A DNA stretch of 64,000 nt from Symbiodinium kawagutii (lineage: Eukaryota; Sar; Dinophyceae; Suessiales; Symbiodiniaceae): assembly GCA_009767595.1 (NCBI GenBank), contig VSDK01013963.1:127426-191425 (forward strand), given 5' to 3'. The notes below the pieces were generated by a model. The model saw only the letters and a program-made list of their open reading frames with translations, was not told the DNA's origin and searched no databases. Below, one piece after another: positions 49,601 through 59,655 of the stretch. The position numbers and the translations under genes were made by a program. How positions within the stretch are numbered: position 1 is the first letter of the stretch; every line of letters starts with the position of its first letter.

Positions 49601-49812
49601 GGATCTCTGATCAGCAATACGAATGTTGAATGATGTTACCGCAAAAAACAACATCACTTTCATAATCAAGCAACCAGCGACGGAATATGCAGTCTGATGT
49701 TACTCTATTCTAGTACCTTCTCGTCAAGCAGCCATTTGATCGGATTCTCGAACCACTTCCGTTCCGGCTTGTCTTTGCGGGAAAGCTGGACATCCGTCGG
49801 TTTCTCTGCCAT
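34950..49812 (-). CDS. Xanthine/uracil-type permease gene (NCS2/AzgA-like), at least 14 exons
   Basis: Exons on the minus strand: 49812-49717, 47548-47378, 46694-46369, 45950-45759, 43854-43725, 42977-42848, 41810-41709, 41472-41280, 41004-40879, 40586-40519, ~39029-38934, 37861-37789, 36437-36316, 35198-34950. Phases agree at every junction except between exons 10 and 11, where a small exon is probably missing. The ~690-residue product has about a dozen hydrophobic segments and family-like motifs: DVTAQPYGINTTGAF, SIRKVAPTAAFYAPMMGVGF, CVESASAAGDDYPMAE, MLVDGLGTIVGACFGS, TTVYIGHPIHKTLGARRGF and ETPRRHYPALLLSLFPFI. The family moves nucleobases across membranes with a cation gradient; the substrate here is not determined. 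Introns start with GT, GC or GA. Neighbours on both sides run in the same direction. Confidence 0.8.
36316..36437 (-). CDS. Permease exon 13
   Basis: Acceptor CTATTTGTAG; GTPSPSQKQKVHWSPLHGEQ and VPPTEGDEKIGFYGME, a hydrophilic linker. The donor GGAG|GACACC shares GAC with the start of exon 14. The frame stays open past the donor, so the end could be later. Confidence 0.6.
37789..37861 (-). CDS. Permease exon 12
   Basis: Acceptor GCCAAAAG, 24 codons ATLLAIVAIPLSLFGFFASH then NAAP, a final hydrophobic span. The donor is CCTG|GATGGA (GA type), phase 1. Confidence 0.65.
38560..38721 (+). CDS. Plus-strand exon-like ORF inside a permease intron
   Basis: After a TTCTTCCCGTAG acceptor-like sequence the plus frame runs ASEQLGGQCGMCDPHHVDIK, then PSRSFEDFQATVVALYPAGD and LSVDDIGAVTTEN to TGA. 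Its composition is very protein-like, yet it lies antisense within the intron between permease exons 11 and 12. It could be a nested gene fragment, a retro-inserted exon or chance. Confidence 0.3.
   Translation, partial: ASEQLGGQCGMCDPHHVDIKPSRSFEDFQATVVALYPAGDLSVDDIGAVTTEN
38934..39029 (-). CDS. Permease exon 11 (start uncertain)
   Basis: SPEIWGPISVAIRFSVVITW then LFCLCIDRKFDQ, a late transmembrane span. The donor CAA|GCAACC repeats the first bases of exon 12 (GCAAC). The acceptor is probably TTTCAAG, but its phase does not match exon 10, so an exon is missing or the start is elsewhere. Confidence 0.6.
40519..40586 (-). CDS. Permease exon 10
   Basis: Acceptor CCCACTGAG, 22 codons starting PALLLSLFPFISNWAKLNV. 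The join RRHY-PALLL is what the family predicts. The donor is GAAG|GCCGGT (GC type), phase 1. Confidence 0.8.
40879..41004 (-). CDS. Permease exon 9
   Basis: Acceptor GCCCCCAG, 41 codons starting LLSGTFAWLYNVLPQCASG, then ILLFVGLLLGRQAFEETPRR. The donor CACTA|GTGCCT splits a Tyr codon completed by the next exon. Confidence 0.8.
41280..41472 (-). CDS. Permease exon 8
   Basis: Acceptor GTGCTCCCAG. Encodes DDYPMAETMLVDGLGTIVGA, CFGSFYSTTVYIGHPIHKTL and GARRGFSIFNGVLYFILCFG. This is the most diagnostic exon of the family. A donor at GGACA|GATCGG (GA type) fits the phase of exon 9. Confidence 0.85.
41709..41810 (-). CDS. Permease exon 7
   Basis: Acceptor ATGCCGAG; 33 codons GLADVASFIPTLFLVGVVGF and VQTMSCVESASAA. 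The donor GCAG|GACTGG is GA type. The join to exon 8 gives AAGDDYPMAE, a strongly conserved stretch. Confidence 0.85.
42848..42977 (-). CDS. Permease exon 6
   Basis: Acceptor AGCACCAG, then VTCIGTSSAQAESAWETYAF and VFVGLGHLLLSATWVG. The donor is GTGG|GCTCCC (GC type), phase 1, completed by GC at the start of the next exon. Confidence 0.65.
43600..43705. repeat. GCT/GAT triplet microsatellite in a permease intron
   Basis: (GCT)n followed by (GAT)n with single interruptions, directly downstream of exon 5 on the minus strand. It produces poly-Asp, poly-Met and poly-Ile frames that are not genes. Confidence 0.9.
43725..43854 (-). CDS. Permease exon 5
   Basis: Acceptor GCTCACCCAG, then KLTVPIGLLAIGAAAIAGWA and TLGVSDVTFGVVKSM to an ATG|GTGTGA donor. 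Begins in the phase left by exon 4 and ends in phase 0. Confidence 0.75.
45759..45950 (-). CDS. Permease exon 4
   Basis: Acceptor GTTCTTCAG. Encodes MLGAFFGESIRKVAPTAAFY, GVGFVFLAFVPMLAIAKEPM and LIVFNGFFGGVRYK. The donor is TACAA|GATCTA (GA type), chosen because only it keeps frame with the next exon. Confidence 0.8.
46369..46694 (-). CDS. Permease exon 3
   Basis: Acceptor TTGGCGCAG. Contains EWEKVFFTRNIPGCAFSLLL, YYAWQCGRLGNKENRTDVTA, QPYGINTTGAF and ends ACNFLLGIFE. The donor is TTTGA|GCCTCT (GC type); the Glu codon is completed by the next exon. Confidence 0.8.
47378..47548 (-). CDS. Permease exon 2
   Basis: Acceptor GAACAG, 57 codons including LFVDNLGSLLGTTTACVNQI and ending NNYGLHVAQ before a CAG|GTGCTA donor. 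Phase 0 at both ends. Confidence 0.7.
49291..49486. repeat. Three tandem ~67-bp units
   Basis: Units start at 49291, 49353 and 49420 with GGACAATGATGTT and contain ATCAGGAATCATGACCAACT. The second and third are identical by eye; the first lacks five bases (TAATA near the end). Confidence 0.9.
49717..49812 (-). CDS. Permease exon 1 (start codon)
   Basis: ATG at 49812; 32 codons starting MAEKPTDVQLSRKDKPERK and ending FENPIKWLLDEK before an AAG|GTACTA donor. The WFENPIKWLL type of segment precedes the first membrane span in such proteins. Phase 0 out. Confidence 0.7.
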
Positions 49813-50565
49813 GGCACGGTGGGAGACTGCAGCTGAGCGATCTTTGAGCTGCCAACCGCTGGAAAGAATGGAACACCCAACACGTCACTTTTCAAAGCTA
49901 TGACTCCTGACTGCTCAACCACAATTTCTAGAGACTGCAAACGCCACAGGTGAAAATTTCTCAATGGTTCCTCCACTGAGGCCTGTGATCTGAGCTATGA
50001 ACCATGTTCTGTGCCAAAACTTTGCCATCAAGCCTGGAGCGGTAGGAGCCCTGGGATTGCCAAGCGTGGTAAATCGCACCGCTTGGGCAAAACCCAAACC
50101 AGGAAAGAAAAAAAAGTCGTCAAACGAAGCCTTCGAAACAATACCCTCACTTGGCAAGCGGGAACATCTGTGGAAATGTTCATGGCTTTCGTTGGTAGAC
50201 ACTTCGCAATGATAACGATCTCGTGGAAATTGCTGCTCACAAATAGGGGATCACACAGTTCCTTGTTGAGACTCAGCTCCATGTGTGTATTTCAACCCAA
50301 TGATGGTGACCTGGCGCCCCCCCCATTCGTTGTCTACGGTGTATCCACCAACAAAAAAAGCGGAGATCATCCGATACACCTTGGTCAAAGCCCATAGTGA
50401 TGATCCTCCAATTGCACCAGTGTTACCACGGCCAATCCATGTCAACCATTTAGAAGCATCATTGGTGTCCGTTGTTAGTCTAGTCGCAGTTATTATTATC
50501 ATTACTATTATGACTATATTTGCTCTCGCATCTTATCCATTGCAGTTGCTGCTTGTTCTCCCAAC

Positions 50566-50661
50566 ACCCATCATGCCGTTGTCGCGCCTGTAAAGCAGCT
50601 TGCCATCCATGAAAAAGGTCAACTGGCCACTGCCCTCAGTGCTCCATTCAAAGCGGTAGAC
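50566..50661 (-). CDS. GH16 exon 12 (end uncertain)
   Basis: Acceptor GTGACTGAG; VYRFEWSTEGSGQLTFFMDG then KLLYRRDNGMMG, the family's YRxEWxPGxxGxLxWYxDGxLL strand pair. The donor is probably GGT|GTTGGG. Later exons between about 49990 and 50560 are expected but not recognised. Confidence 0.8.
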
Positions 50662-53600
50662 CTCAGTCACAGCTGCGGTTGACCAAGTGGACGATGGCAC
50701 TCTCTGATGTTGTGATTGATAATGATCAATAGTTGTAGTATATAGCTGTTATGGTCAATAATTGTCATGGCTAACAATAATTGTTAACAATCATCAGTCC
50801 CAATGATATCGATGGTACTCTCTACTGTCAATGAATTAATATTGATTATGGTCAACAATCCTCCTCAATAATGGTGAAGAATGCTCAACAATTGCTGATT
50901 ATGGTCCATGGTGGTTGTAATGGTCAATACTGGTTTGTGACTTGGAGTAGGTGAACACAATCTGGTCAATGGTAAAGAATAGTTTTACTGGGTTGTCAAC
51001 AATCGTAATAACTGACCGTTGAATCAACAAATTCCTGAACAACTACCCCTTCTGGCAGCCATCGCTAGTTTGTCAAACATCGTTGATTTGATTTATAAGT
51101 GGTGACCACAAGCAAACATAGTTACAACATACAATCATTTGCATATACTATAGTTTGGTAACTACCACTCTTGGTAACTATAGCTATGACAATTTGTCAA
51201 ATTGTTTCTTCCAGATTTCACCAACATCACCGGAGCGCACCATATTGGCCTAATACCTGACCCTGGCTTGGTCTAGGTTTCCTAATCATGACGGTGGGGT
51301 TCCAAATGAGAGGTCTCAAACCATTCATCGTGAATAGCTGGTAACAACCATTGAAACATACTAAAACTTGTTATTAGGGAATACTTACCGATGAACAATG
51401 GTTTTCGAACATGTGGTGATGAGGTTATTGTAAATCAGCATTCATCATCACTGAAAGATCTCAAACATTGATTAGCAATGATATGCTATCAAACACTTCC
51501 ACTGTCACTATCATTAAGTAGTACCAATCACCATGATCAAAATCGATCAAAAGTGTTGACTGATATTCATCAGTATCCGGGTATCTGATGACTCTACGTG
51601 CTCCAGGTCACTAGTCACAACTGCCCGGCTCCGCGTTGAAATGTCGGCCCAACACCGGCAGCACCCTGGGAACCTGCTGGGAACCTGCTGGGACCCCCCT
51701 TGGGAACCCTGACGTGCTGCCCGCTGAAGGCATCTTCGAACAGCTGCGTCATGGCTCCAATGGAATCCACCTGAATCTGCACCTGGGCCAGGTGAAGAAT
51801 TTCATCACTTTCATCACCATGGGTTTCACCATCACTTCCACCATCAGTTTCACCATCACTTTCACCATTGGTTTCACCATTGGTTTCCCTGGTGCTGTGG
51901 ACCGCTACCTTTCGCTACTTTTCATTGCTCTCCCTGCCACTGGTTTCAATTTCACCATCATAGCTTTGGATGCTACAAAATTTAGGTCTTCCAAGGTCTT
52001 CCAAAGCCTTCCTGTACTTGCTTGAAACATCGTCCAACAGCAAGATTTGATGGGCACTGAAAATGGCCACACATTTGCTGCCAACTCCTTGTGACGTCAA
52101 TTTGTAGCTTCCACAAACCAAAGACCGCTCTCTCCCGCAACCCATGGGAAACCGGGAACCCCATGGACCCCAAATCACTCGGAATCACTGGCAGTCACTA
52201 GGGATCCGACATCCGTCCAATCATTGATGTTGACGATGTATTTGCCTCACTTCCCAGCTGGTCAACTGGCGGCACCTGGTGGTACGCTGATGTGTATAGA
52301 AGTGACTTCTATGTGCCTCTCCATGTGAGCCATGGTCGTTGCTCTTGCTCATACTGCTTTATATCATGCTATTCAATTCATCCATCAACATTAATTTAGC
52401 AACTATACCATTAAACAATCAATTCATCAACATTAAACAATTCAGTTGGATGACCATTCCTTGACAGTTCACAAGCAGCCTCTTGACAAGAGGTGACCAT
52501 AGCTCGCATCGCAGAAGCTAGTAGACCTAGTGCGCCAGGCTGCCGTAGTTGTGATAGTTGATGGTGGAAGAGGTTCCATACACCTCGGGGCAGCATCGCA
52601 ACGAAACGACATCTCGACTTCTTTGCCGCGCTGATGTTGTTGTGGATGAAACTGTGGTATGCCCAGCAAGGAGAAGCCAGCACTGCCAATCACTATCATT
52701 GATGGTTGATGGTCACGGTACGTCAGGGTAAATCGGTGTAAAACATAAGTGATCATCTCTACTGATAAGTGGCTAGTGCTTGACGATGGCCATGCTGAAT
52801 TTTTGATGACAATACGATACGATGGTCACATGAATATCAATCATCGCCACCATCACCACCATCCATCTCCACCAATCAACACCAATGAATCATCACCACC
52901 CAAGCACCATCCATCACCACCAGTCATCAACCACCATGATTCACCATAAGTCAATCACTTTCAATCGCTGATCACCTCCAATTTGACGCCCACCAGCATC
53001 ATCCGAGAGGCTGCTGGATCTTCGGGCCGTAAACCCTGGTACCACTGCTTACCCCACTCTGGGACCTGGGCGTGGCGCTGTGTGGCGCTTCGTTTCGCTC
53101 GGGTGGCGCTGCAAATAGATGCACCCAACAGGGAAACTCTTGATAGCAATATTTTTGTTGCGACAAGTACAGTTAGGTCACTTACAAGTAGTAGCTCATT
53201 TCAATGGATTTTTACATTTGCGATCTTTTAGTGTTAAATCAGTTCAATTTGCGACGATTTGCGATCCTCTAAGGGATATTTTTCTATGATTTCCCATGGA
53301 AACTGCCAGAGATGAGCGTGAATCTTTGCATGTTCAAGTGGGCAGTAACGCCACTGGAAGTCCTTGGCTCATTAGCGAAGACTTTCTAAACTACTCAATT
53401 CTCATGATAAAAAGTAAAGGTTGATGCTAGTTCTAGCGTGCATCCTGCTCAATGTCCCGAACCCAAGCACACATAAACATATCTCATGAAATGTCCAGTT
53501 AAAGGTGAGATCAAGAAACAAAAGTACAACTGATACAAAATGGTCAATACGTCATCTACCACCACACAACGCTTTCAGTTTCTTTACCAACCAATGGGAA

Positions 53601-56600
53601 CGTTTGATGTTCGGTGTTTTGTAATGCCAACGCAGCCCCAAACCCATGTAGGTTGCAAGTGGGAAATGAAGAATCCCCGCCTGCAATGCAACGCATGGGC
53701 CATTCTGGGCAATGTGTTGGGCTTTCAACAAAACAAGATTTTTGACTCATGATCATTTCATCCTACTTCAAAGCTACATTCCTACATTCCCATGATGGCG
53801 CCCGCCCCAGCGTCACACGTGTTGCAGTTGCCTCCCCAGTCGATGCCCAGCGACACAGGTGGTGTTCAGCCGTGGCGGTGACGGTGGACGCTGGTCTGCT
53901 AAGAACGGGATGCCCGGTGCGGCTTGCAACGTGTTCAACCTCAGAGCATCCCAGGGCGCGTTCGGCGTTGATTGGTTGGATGGGTTGGACCGGTGGCACG
54001 GCTGGTTTTTTTGCAAAGGACACTTGTTGGGAAATACCGTTGTGTGAATTAGTGCAAAAGTGTGGATCCAACACGTTGTGTGTGCATGTGGACAAGTAGG
54101 ATATGATGAATCCACCAAACACGAACTCGAATGTGAGTTGTGAAACATTTGAACATCAAATGACAATTGCTTATTCAACAGCGACAATGATACGCCTAGA
54201 ACTACCCAGACTCCAAACTGATACGTTCTCAGGAAGGGCTGGTTGGTTGACAGGTCATGAAGAGACGCCATACGCACTTCACCGCAATGTGCCTAAGCCA
54301 CATGATGATGTCCAACTGTCACTGGAAACGACTGAACCCATTGAGGTGAACACAAAAGTTTTTTGTATTCCAAACCCTTTCGAGGATTGACTTGACTCTG
54401 AGCCATTGGGCCATGATGGCAAAAAACCAAAAACCAATGGAACGAAGGACCCCAGGGCATCACAACCCATATGAAGCTCAGTGCCCAACAAATGCGGCCG
54501 TGGCATATCCAGCTTGCTGTAGAGGACATCACTTTGAGGTTGGCAAATGCCTGTCTCCACCTGCGGCATGACAGTGGCAAGGAATTTTTGTCCCGCCCTG
54601 CCCCCCCCCTTGGTGGAAACATCCAATTGTAATACATCCTTTCCATGCCCAAAACATCTCCGATGATTGTAGTCAATCATTATGACACAGAATGATGCAA
54701 CCATCCTCAATTACAAGTCAACAATATAAACATGTTGATGATGGTTGACAGTGATGATTGATCAACAATCATAAACGCCCTTGATAGACGATAGAAAGGG
54801 TGATGATTGATATCTATTCACTCTCTCCATCGCCATCCAGGAGATCCTCAGTCCAAAATTCACCATTGATCATTCACAATGAATTGAAACCAAGTTGGAT
54901 CCTGTTCAATGTCAGCATCTTTGCATATCTTTGCCTTTTTCCGTCGATCATTGATAGTCTAGGTAATGTCCCGTGATGTCCTGTGATCACTTGGCCTTGT
55001 CCTTCTTGTAGTCGGGTCCATAGCTCCCTGGCAGAACCTCCAGGATGTCGATTTCCAGAGCCCCTCGGCCTGAATGCTTTGGAGGTTTTTCCGACCAAGC
55101 GAGGTCAATCCAAGTCGGATCCACCAGATCTGGACAGCGATAACATGCGATAGCTCCACAATTCCTACACCATCTTTGAGAGCGATGCAAGGGAAACTCA
55201 TGAAAACCTGAAGTGGTGAACGAAACAGGGTGGAAACCCGCTAGCCATGGGTTGCAGTAATGGTGTCCAGGGCCGCACCAGCTCTCAGCTCATGCCAGCC
55301 TGTCACTGATGTCATCAACCACCAGCCATTGCCATCAACAAGTGCCATTAGCCATAAACTTTTCATACACCATCACTAGCATCCAAGTGTCATTAGCTAT
55401 AAGCATTTCATACGCGATCACTGGCATTCACTTGCCACCATCTGCTCACTGGACAACTAAAACGATCACACCAGCCCTTTTCAACACTGCCCGACCGATC
55501 TGAGTGCGCTCTGCCTTCGTAGGGATGGAAACCGAAGCGTTCAGTCCAATTCTCACCTAGACCTGAGGGTGCCATGGGAAATGTGGTCCTGGTGAAAAGC
55601 ACTGAAGTGAAGCCCTTGAAACAACATGAGACAACCATCACTGGACAACCTGCTGAAGAGCTGGATCTGAGGGGCCGAACATGCATTGATCCGCTGTTGC
55701 TTTTGCGGGTCCTGATTGGCAGCATCCATCTTCTTGGAAGGGCACTGCGAATAGGTGTAGGGCCAAACCTTGTCGCGGCCCAAGGGGAGGTGGTTGCGGG
55801 ACCACCGTGGTGTCACTGTCGATCTGGCCATTGGTCAAACGATTTAGTTGGGCTTGGGGTTCCATGGCTCATACTGGCTATGGTTGATGAATGTTGATGA
55901 TGAATTGTGATATTTAATGGCGCTCAATGACGTTCACGCACTAATGAGTTGTGATGGGTAGTGATGGTAGATGATGATACATCATCAATGATATTGATGA
56001 CCACAATCAATGATCAATGGTCAATTATTAATATTGATACTGGTTAATGTATGTCAATGAGGTAAACACAACTCTGGGAAATTGCGGAAATCTTTTGATC
56101 TTCTGGGCAGCTCACGTTGTTCACGGATGCCTCCACAGTTGCTCGCCTACCAGTTGATGGAGCATCGCAACGCGATGCCCAATGCTGTGGCAGTTTGAAA
56201 GATAGGGCAGTTGGCAGTAGTAATTTACTAGTTTCAAAACGGCAGTAATAGCAGTAATTTATTTCTACCAGCAATGTTGTGGCAGCATCACTTTCAAAAT
56301 GGCTGACTAATCAATGCAAGATCTCAGGGCAGTTGCATGTTGTTACTCACAGCTTCTGACTGTCAACGCTTGGCACCACACTGAGGTCCAGGCCCTAAAT
56401 TTCCCAACAACCAAAAGGCTGGCCACAGCCCCGGGATGTCCTGAGTTCAGCTCCAGCTCCATGGAAGCATCGCAACGCATCCCTGGGTGCCCAACAGGTC
56501 TCCCTGGGAACTTGGCCGACATCTCTACCTGGGCCGTGCCGTAGATGCTGCAGGTGCCGTAGGTCATGCGTTTCACTGAAGCGCCGAGGCTGGGGCCACG

Positions 56601-57739
56601 CCACCGGTGAAACAAAACTTGTTCCAAGTCTGTAGCATGGAGGAGGTGTAGGGCCTCTTCCTGAGAACCGTTGGGAATGATGGGAAATGGCGGGAACAGG
56701 TATGGAACATATACGGAAACCACTGGAAATGATCCATTCATTGAGCAAAAAAGGATGGACAAATCACTCGTCTCATCATATTCGAAGTTTTCGCCATTTG
56801 AAATCTCCCAGTCGCAGCAATTCCCAAGAAAAGATCGACCAGTGGCAGATCAACACTGAGGCTGTCACTTAATTTCTCTCTTTCCACTGCTTGAGTTTAC
56901 CATATCCAAATGGCTGGCTTGGTTGGAGATGCGTAGCCTCAGGATGTCAATGATATCAACTATGCAGCAATGCATATCATCAAACAGGAAAGCATTGATG
57001 ATGGTCAATCATCCTCAATCATCACCAATCACCAACAGCCAATTGGAGGACCGTCAACTGTCGAACAACCATCATCATCAACAATCATGATGATAATGTC
57101 TTTGAGCATCAAGTTTGGTCCTCAATTATAACCAATCGTCCATTCTCCTCAGAATGCTTCTCCTCATTGTCATCACTGCATCGTTACGTGTATATTTTTC
57201 CCGCATCATGTCCATGTCATGTCTACATCCTCATTCCAATCTTTGAAGTCTGCCACTCTCAGTGAGGCGCCACAGGTTGCCGTTGCTAGTCGTGGCATGC
57301 TGTGGCGAATCATCGTAGGCATTTTCCTGGTCATTGGTCGATGGAAAACCTGAGACGCGTGAAGCAGTTGAAGGGTCGATGTCTCGATGTCAATGGGAAA
57401 TTTGTGTTTGTCGAATGTTTGTGTACGTACCACAAAATCTGCACATTTGGGGATTGCCCACCATTTGCCATCCTTAGCATTGATCAACCAGGAAAGCAAG
57501 GACCAAGTGATCAATCAATTGGATTCAGTTGGCTTCTTGCCTTTGCAGTTCTAGATTTTCGGATCCAGGCATGGCAGTCGGCTGGAACTCAGGCAAAGGC
57601 CAGTGATGGCCGTCCAAACTGGATCGTGTCCATCAGCAAAAGTGCGACCTGACCCAGGAACACACATACAAAAATCTAAAAGCAGGACACAGAAAAACGC
57701 TGAGATATGCTGAAGTGAAGGAAGTGCCGCAAGATGCAT
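50566..57739 (-). CDS. KRE6/SKN1-type GH16 glycoside hydrolase gene, at least 12 exons (3' end incomplete)
   Basis: Minus-strand exons: 57739-57601, 57349-~57259, 56629-56600, 56528-56496, 56440-56394, 55823-55681, 55129-54996, 53939-53855, 53065-52994, 52583-52536, 51782-51708, 50661-~50566. The product begins with a signal-anchor-like stretch, then family landmarks in order: GRTFADGHDPVWTAI, WNKFCFTGG, VEMSAKFPG, GLWPAFWLLGNLG, VWPYTYSQC, NQDPQKQQRINA, the catalytic GRGALEIDILEV (ExDxxE: nucleophile and acid/base Glu), LQAAPGIP, GKQWYQGL, DSIGAMTQLFEDAF and VYRFEWSTEG...FFMDGKLLY. In fungi and stramenopiles such proteins act in beta-1,6-glucan assembly in the secretory pathway; a role in dinoflagellate wall or storage glucan is inference. 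The exons after 50566, expected to carry an IPxEPM-type motif, were not identified. Confidence 0.85.
51708..51782 (-). CDS. GH16 exon 11
   Basis: Acceptor CTGGCCCAG; VQIQVDSIGAMTQLFEDAFS then GQHVR, matching the D-x-ISAxTQL...FHxY region. Donor AGG|GTTCCC, phase 0. Confidence 0.75.
52536..52583 (-). CDS. GH16 exon 10 (48 bp)
   Basis: Acceptor TGCCCCGAG; VYGTSSTINYHNYGSL corresponds to the family's YGxNTTxNYxFYG stretch. The donor is CTG|GCGCAC (GC type), phase 0. Confidence 0.7.
52994..53065 (-). CDS. GH16 exon 9
   Basis: Acceptor ACGCCCAG; 24 codons starting VPEWGKQWYQGLRPED (compare the family's GQWYxGL), donor CTG|GTGGGC. Confidence 0.65.
53855..53939 (-). CDS. GH16 exon 8
   Basis: Acceptor GCTCTGAG; LNTLQAAPGIPFLADQRPPS corresponds to the family's SxSLQVAPGI segment. 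The donor ACCTGT|GTCGCT leads in phase 0 to exon 9. Confidence 0.7.
54996..55129 (-). CDS. GH16 exon 7 (catalytic motif)
   Basis: Acceptor CTGTCCAG; LVDPTWIDLAWSEKPPKH then GRGALEIDILEVLPGSYGP. EIDILE supplies both catalytic glutamates of GH16. The donor is probably GACAAG|GCCAAG (GC type); the phase to exon 8 is off by one, so the donor or an additional exon is unresolved. Confidence 0.85.
55681..55823 (-). CDS. GH16 exon 6
   Basis: Acceptor TGGCCAG; contains GRDKVWPYTYSQC and ANQDPQKQQRINA. A GCAT|GTTCGG donor fits the phase of exon 7; a GC donor slightly downstream is an alternative. Confidence 0.8.
56394..56440 (-). CDS. GH16 exon 5 (47 bp)
   Basis: Acceptor GAACTCAG; DIPGLWPAFWLLGNL, the conserved WPAxWxxGNLG core. 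The donor is TTAGG|GCCTGG (GC type); the Gly codon is completed by A of exon 6. Confidence 0.85.
56496..56528 (-). CDS. GH16 micro-exon 4 (33 bp)
   Basis: Acceptor ACGGCCCAG, eleven codons VEMSAKFPGRP, donor CCT|GTTGGG. The following intron is only 55 bp. Confidence 0.8.
56600..56629 (-). CDS. GH16 micro-exon 3 (30 bp)
   Basis: Acceptor GCTACAG, ten codons TWNKFCFTGG, donor GGC|GTGGCC. The residues match the family's SWNKFCFTGG signature exactly except for the first. Confidence 0.8.
57259..57349 (-). CDS. GH16 exon 2 (end uncertain)
   Basis: Acceptor CGTCTCAG; FPSTNDQENAYDDSPQHATT then SNGNLWRLT matches the NxLxWYDPxxxTTxDGxL region of the family. The donor is not resolved; the phase to exon 3 suggests a shift or an extra exon. 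Confidence 0.6.
57601..57739 (-). CDS. GH16 exon 1 (start codon, signal anchor)
   Basis: ATG at 57739, 140 bases after the upstream gene's stop. MHLAALPSLQHISAFFCVLL is hydrophobic, and the frame runs without interruption into GRTFADGHDPVWTAIT. The donor is ACTG|GCCTTT (GC type). An acceptor at GGGTCAG (exon from 57648) is an alternative start of the conserved part. Confidence 0.7.
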
Positions 57740-57878
57740 CAAAAATCAAAAGGCGGCAACTGCCCTGCTGGTTGTAGTGGAACTATTCATATAATCATCA
57801 TGACATGCACACAATTTTTCACCGCTTCAAATCACAAGCGAAAAGCTAAGTGGGAGTCTGTGCGCTAAGTCTGCCCTC

Positions 57879-58592
57879 TCATTTGAAGCCAAGATGGGCA
57901 TAGATGAGGTATACGACGTAGATCAAGTGGCACAACAGCCAAAGACCAAAGACTGTAAGCCGTGCATCTGCACGAACGGCCATCAGAGCAGAGAGTACCT
58001 GCAAAAACCGATCTGCTTCAGGTAAACCAGAAATCTGGCTGAGTCCCAAATCTGTTAGAGTCACCGCTGAGCGTTCTCCAATTTCCATATCTTGCAGGAT
58101 ATTCACGGCAATGGCCCCAGCAACCCCACCAGCTTCGCTGATGCTTCCGCCACCGGTGGACATTTTTGCCCTGGTCTGTTCCACCTCTCGGGAGGCCTGG
58201 GCCTCTAAGCGCGCGCGTGAGGCAGCCTGTTTGGCTTCTTGCTCCCGCTGAGTGCATTGCAACTCGCGCTTACGGAGGCCTTGCTCCAACTTTTGGAGCT
58301 CCAACTGCTGAGTCGTCAGCTTTGATTGGAGCGCTTCCACATCTGTTTCCTTCTTCTCAAGCATGGCAGCTTGTTCCAGTGCAGCTTGGTCACGTTCTTC
58401 GAGCAATTGCTTCTGCTCCTCCAACTCCTCGTAGAAACATCTATGCACTTTGGCATCTGCAGCTGCTGCAGCTTCTCGTTCCTCCAGGGCTTTGGTCTTC
58501 TCAGCCATGAGCTGCTGAAACTCAGCTTCCTTGGTTAACAGCTTCCTTTCCCGATCTTCCAAGGTTTCCAAGTCTTGCTCAGCCTCTGCCAC
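57879..58592 (-). CDS. Last exon: coiled coil plus C-terminal membrane anchor
   Basis: 237 residues and TGA. Residues ~1-143 are a continuous coiled coil (KEAEFQQLMAEKTKALEERE is a diverged version of the 56-residue unit). ~147-165 is a Gly-rich linker, ~166-212 a hydrophilic helical part (TLTDLGLSQISGLPEADRFL) and ~213-231 a hydrophobic span (FGLWLLCHLIYVVYLIYAHL) six residues from the end, as in tail-anchored proteins. Confidence 0.75.
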   Translation of the reverse strand: MAEAEQDLETLEDRERKLLTKEAEFQQLMAEKTKALEEREAAAAADAKVHRCFYEELEEQKQLLEERDQAALEQAAMLEKKETDVEALQSKLTTQQLELQKLEQGLRKRELQCTQREQEAKQAASRARLEAQASREVEQTRAKMSTGGGSISEAGGVAGAIAVNILQDMEIGERSAVTLTDLGLSQISGLPEADRFLQVLSALMAVRADARLTVFGLWLLCHLIYVVYLIYAHLGFK

Positions 58593-59525
58593 CTGGACAA
58601 GGTCAAGGATGACATGCAAATCAAGGATCAGAGAGGGCGAGTGAAAAACACAAGAGTCACTCTCAGAGTGACCAAGTCCTTGGAATTCATTCGGACTGGC
58701 GCAGCACCAGGATCCGTTAGAATTTGAAGGGTGGCCGGCTGCAAAGACTCTGTTTATCTTCATTTTATATGCTGTTTTTTGTTGTGTTCGCTGTGCTTGT
58801 GATAATTGTGTTTGAGGAGCAGTTGCACAGTACCAGCAACACAAATCATAGTAGGAATAGGTCGCAAGAGGTCAATAGGTCATGGCAGGTCATCTTCAAG
58901 TAGTCGCAGCAGTTCTAGGCGTAGCTGTAATTAGTCACAAGATCATCCCAATTTAGCGAAGATGATTTGCGCAGCTGTCGCAATCGCAGCCGTCTTTGCA
59001 ACAGTTGCTGTCATCGTCGCCGCACTGAAATTGAAAACAAAATGAAAATCAGTGACGCTAATAGCAATTCAAGTAACCGACAAAACACCAGTCGTCGTAG
59101 CAGTCGTAGTAGCCAGCAGGGGTGGTGGCAGTGTAGCAGTAGCAGTGACAGTAGCAGTGGAGTAGCAATGGCAGTAGCACGAATGCCAGCAATAAGCGTA
59201 TACACACGTATTATACATGTTTCAAAACATATGTTAAAACAGTATTTTAAGCGTAATCAATATGTAGATTTCTATGCTACACCCCCCCCCAAAACCTACC
59301 TTTTTTACTTTTATCACCATATTTACCATGTTTTTTGCCTTTGTCGATAGTAGTAATAATAATCATAGAATAGTAGTAGGATTAAAAATAATCTTAATAG
59401 AAATGAAAATGATAGCAATGATAATATTAATATTAGCAGTAGTAAGAATCATAATAATAGTAGTAGTAGTAGTAATGATAATATTAACAATAAGAATCAT
59501 AGTAGTAGTAGTAATAATAATCGTC

Positions 59526-59576
<51 letters not shown>

Positions 59577-59590
59577 AATAGTAGTAGTAA

Positions 59591-59655
<65 letters not shown>

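Noticed and set aside
49915..50282. Minus-strand ORFs after GH16 exon 12
   Set aside because: Searched for the expected C-terminal GH16 motif; no frame gave a convincing match, so no exon is called.
54279..54710. Minus-strand ORFs considered as a GH16 exon
   Set aside because: One frame (VETGICQPQSDVLYSKLD) follows a good acceptor, but it does not match the family between the catalytic motif and LQAAPGIP; kept only as a possible source of the missing phase shift.
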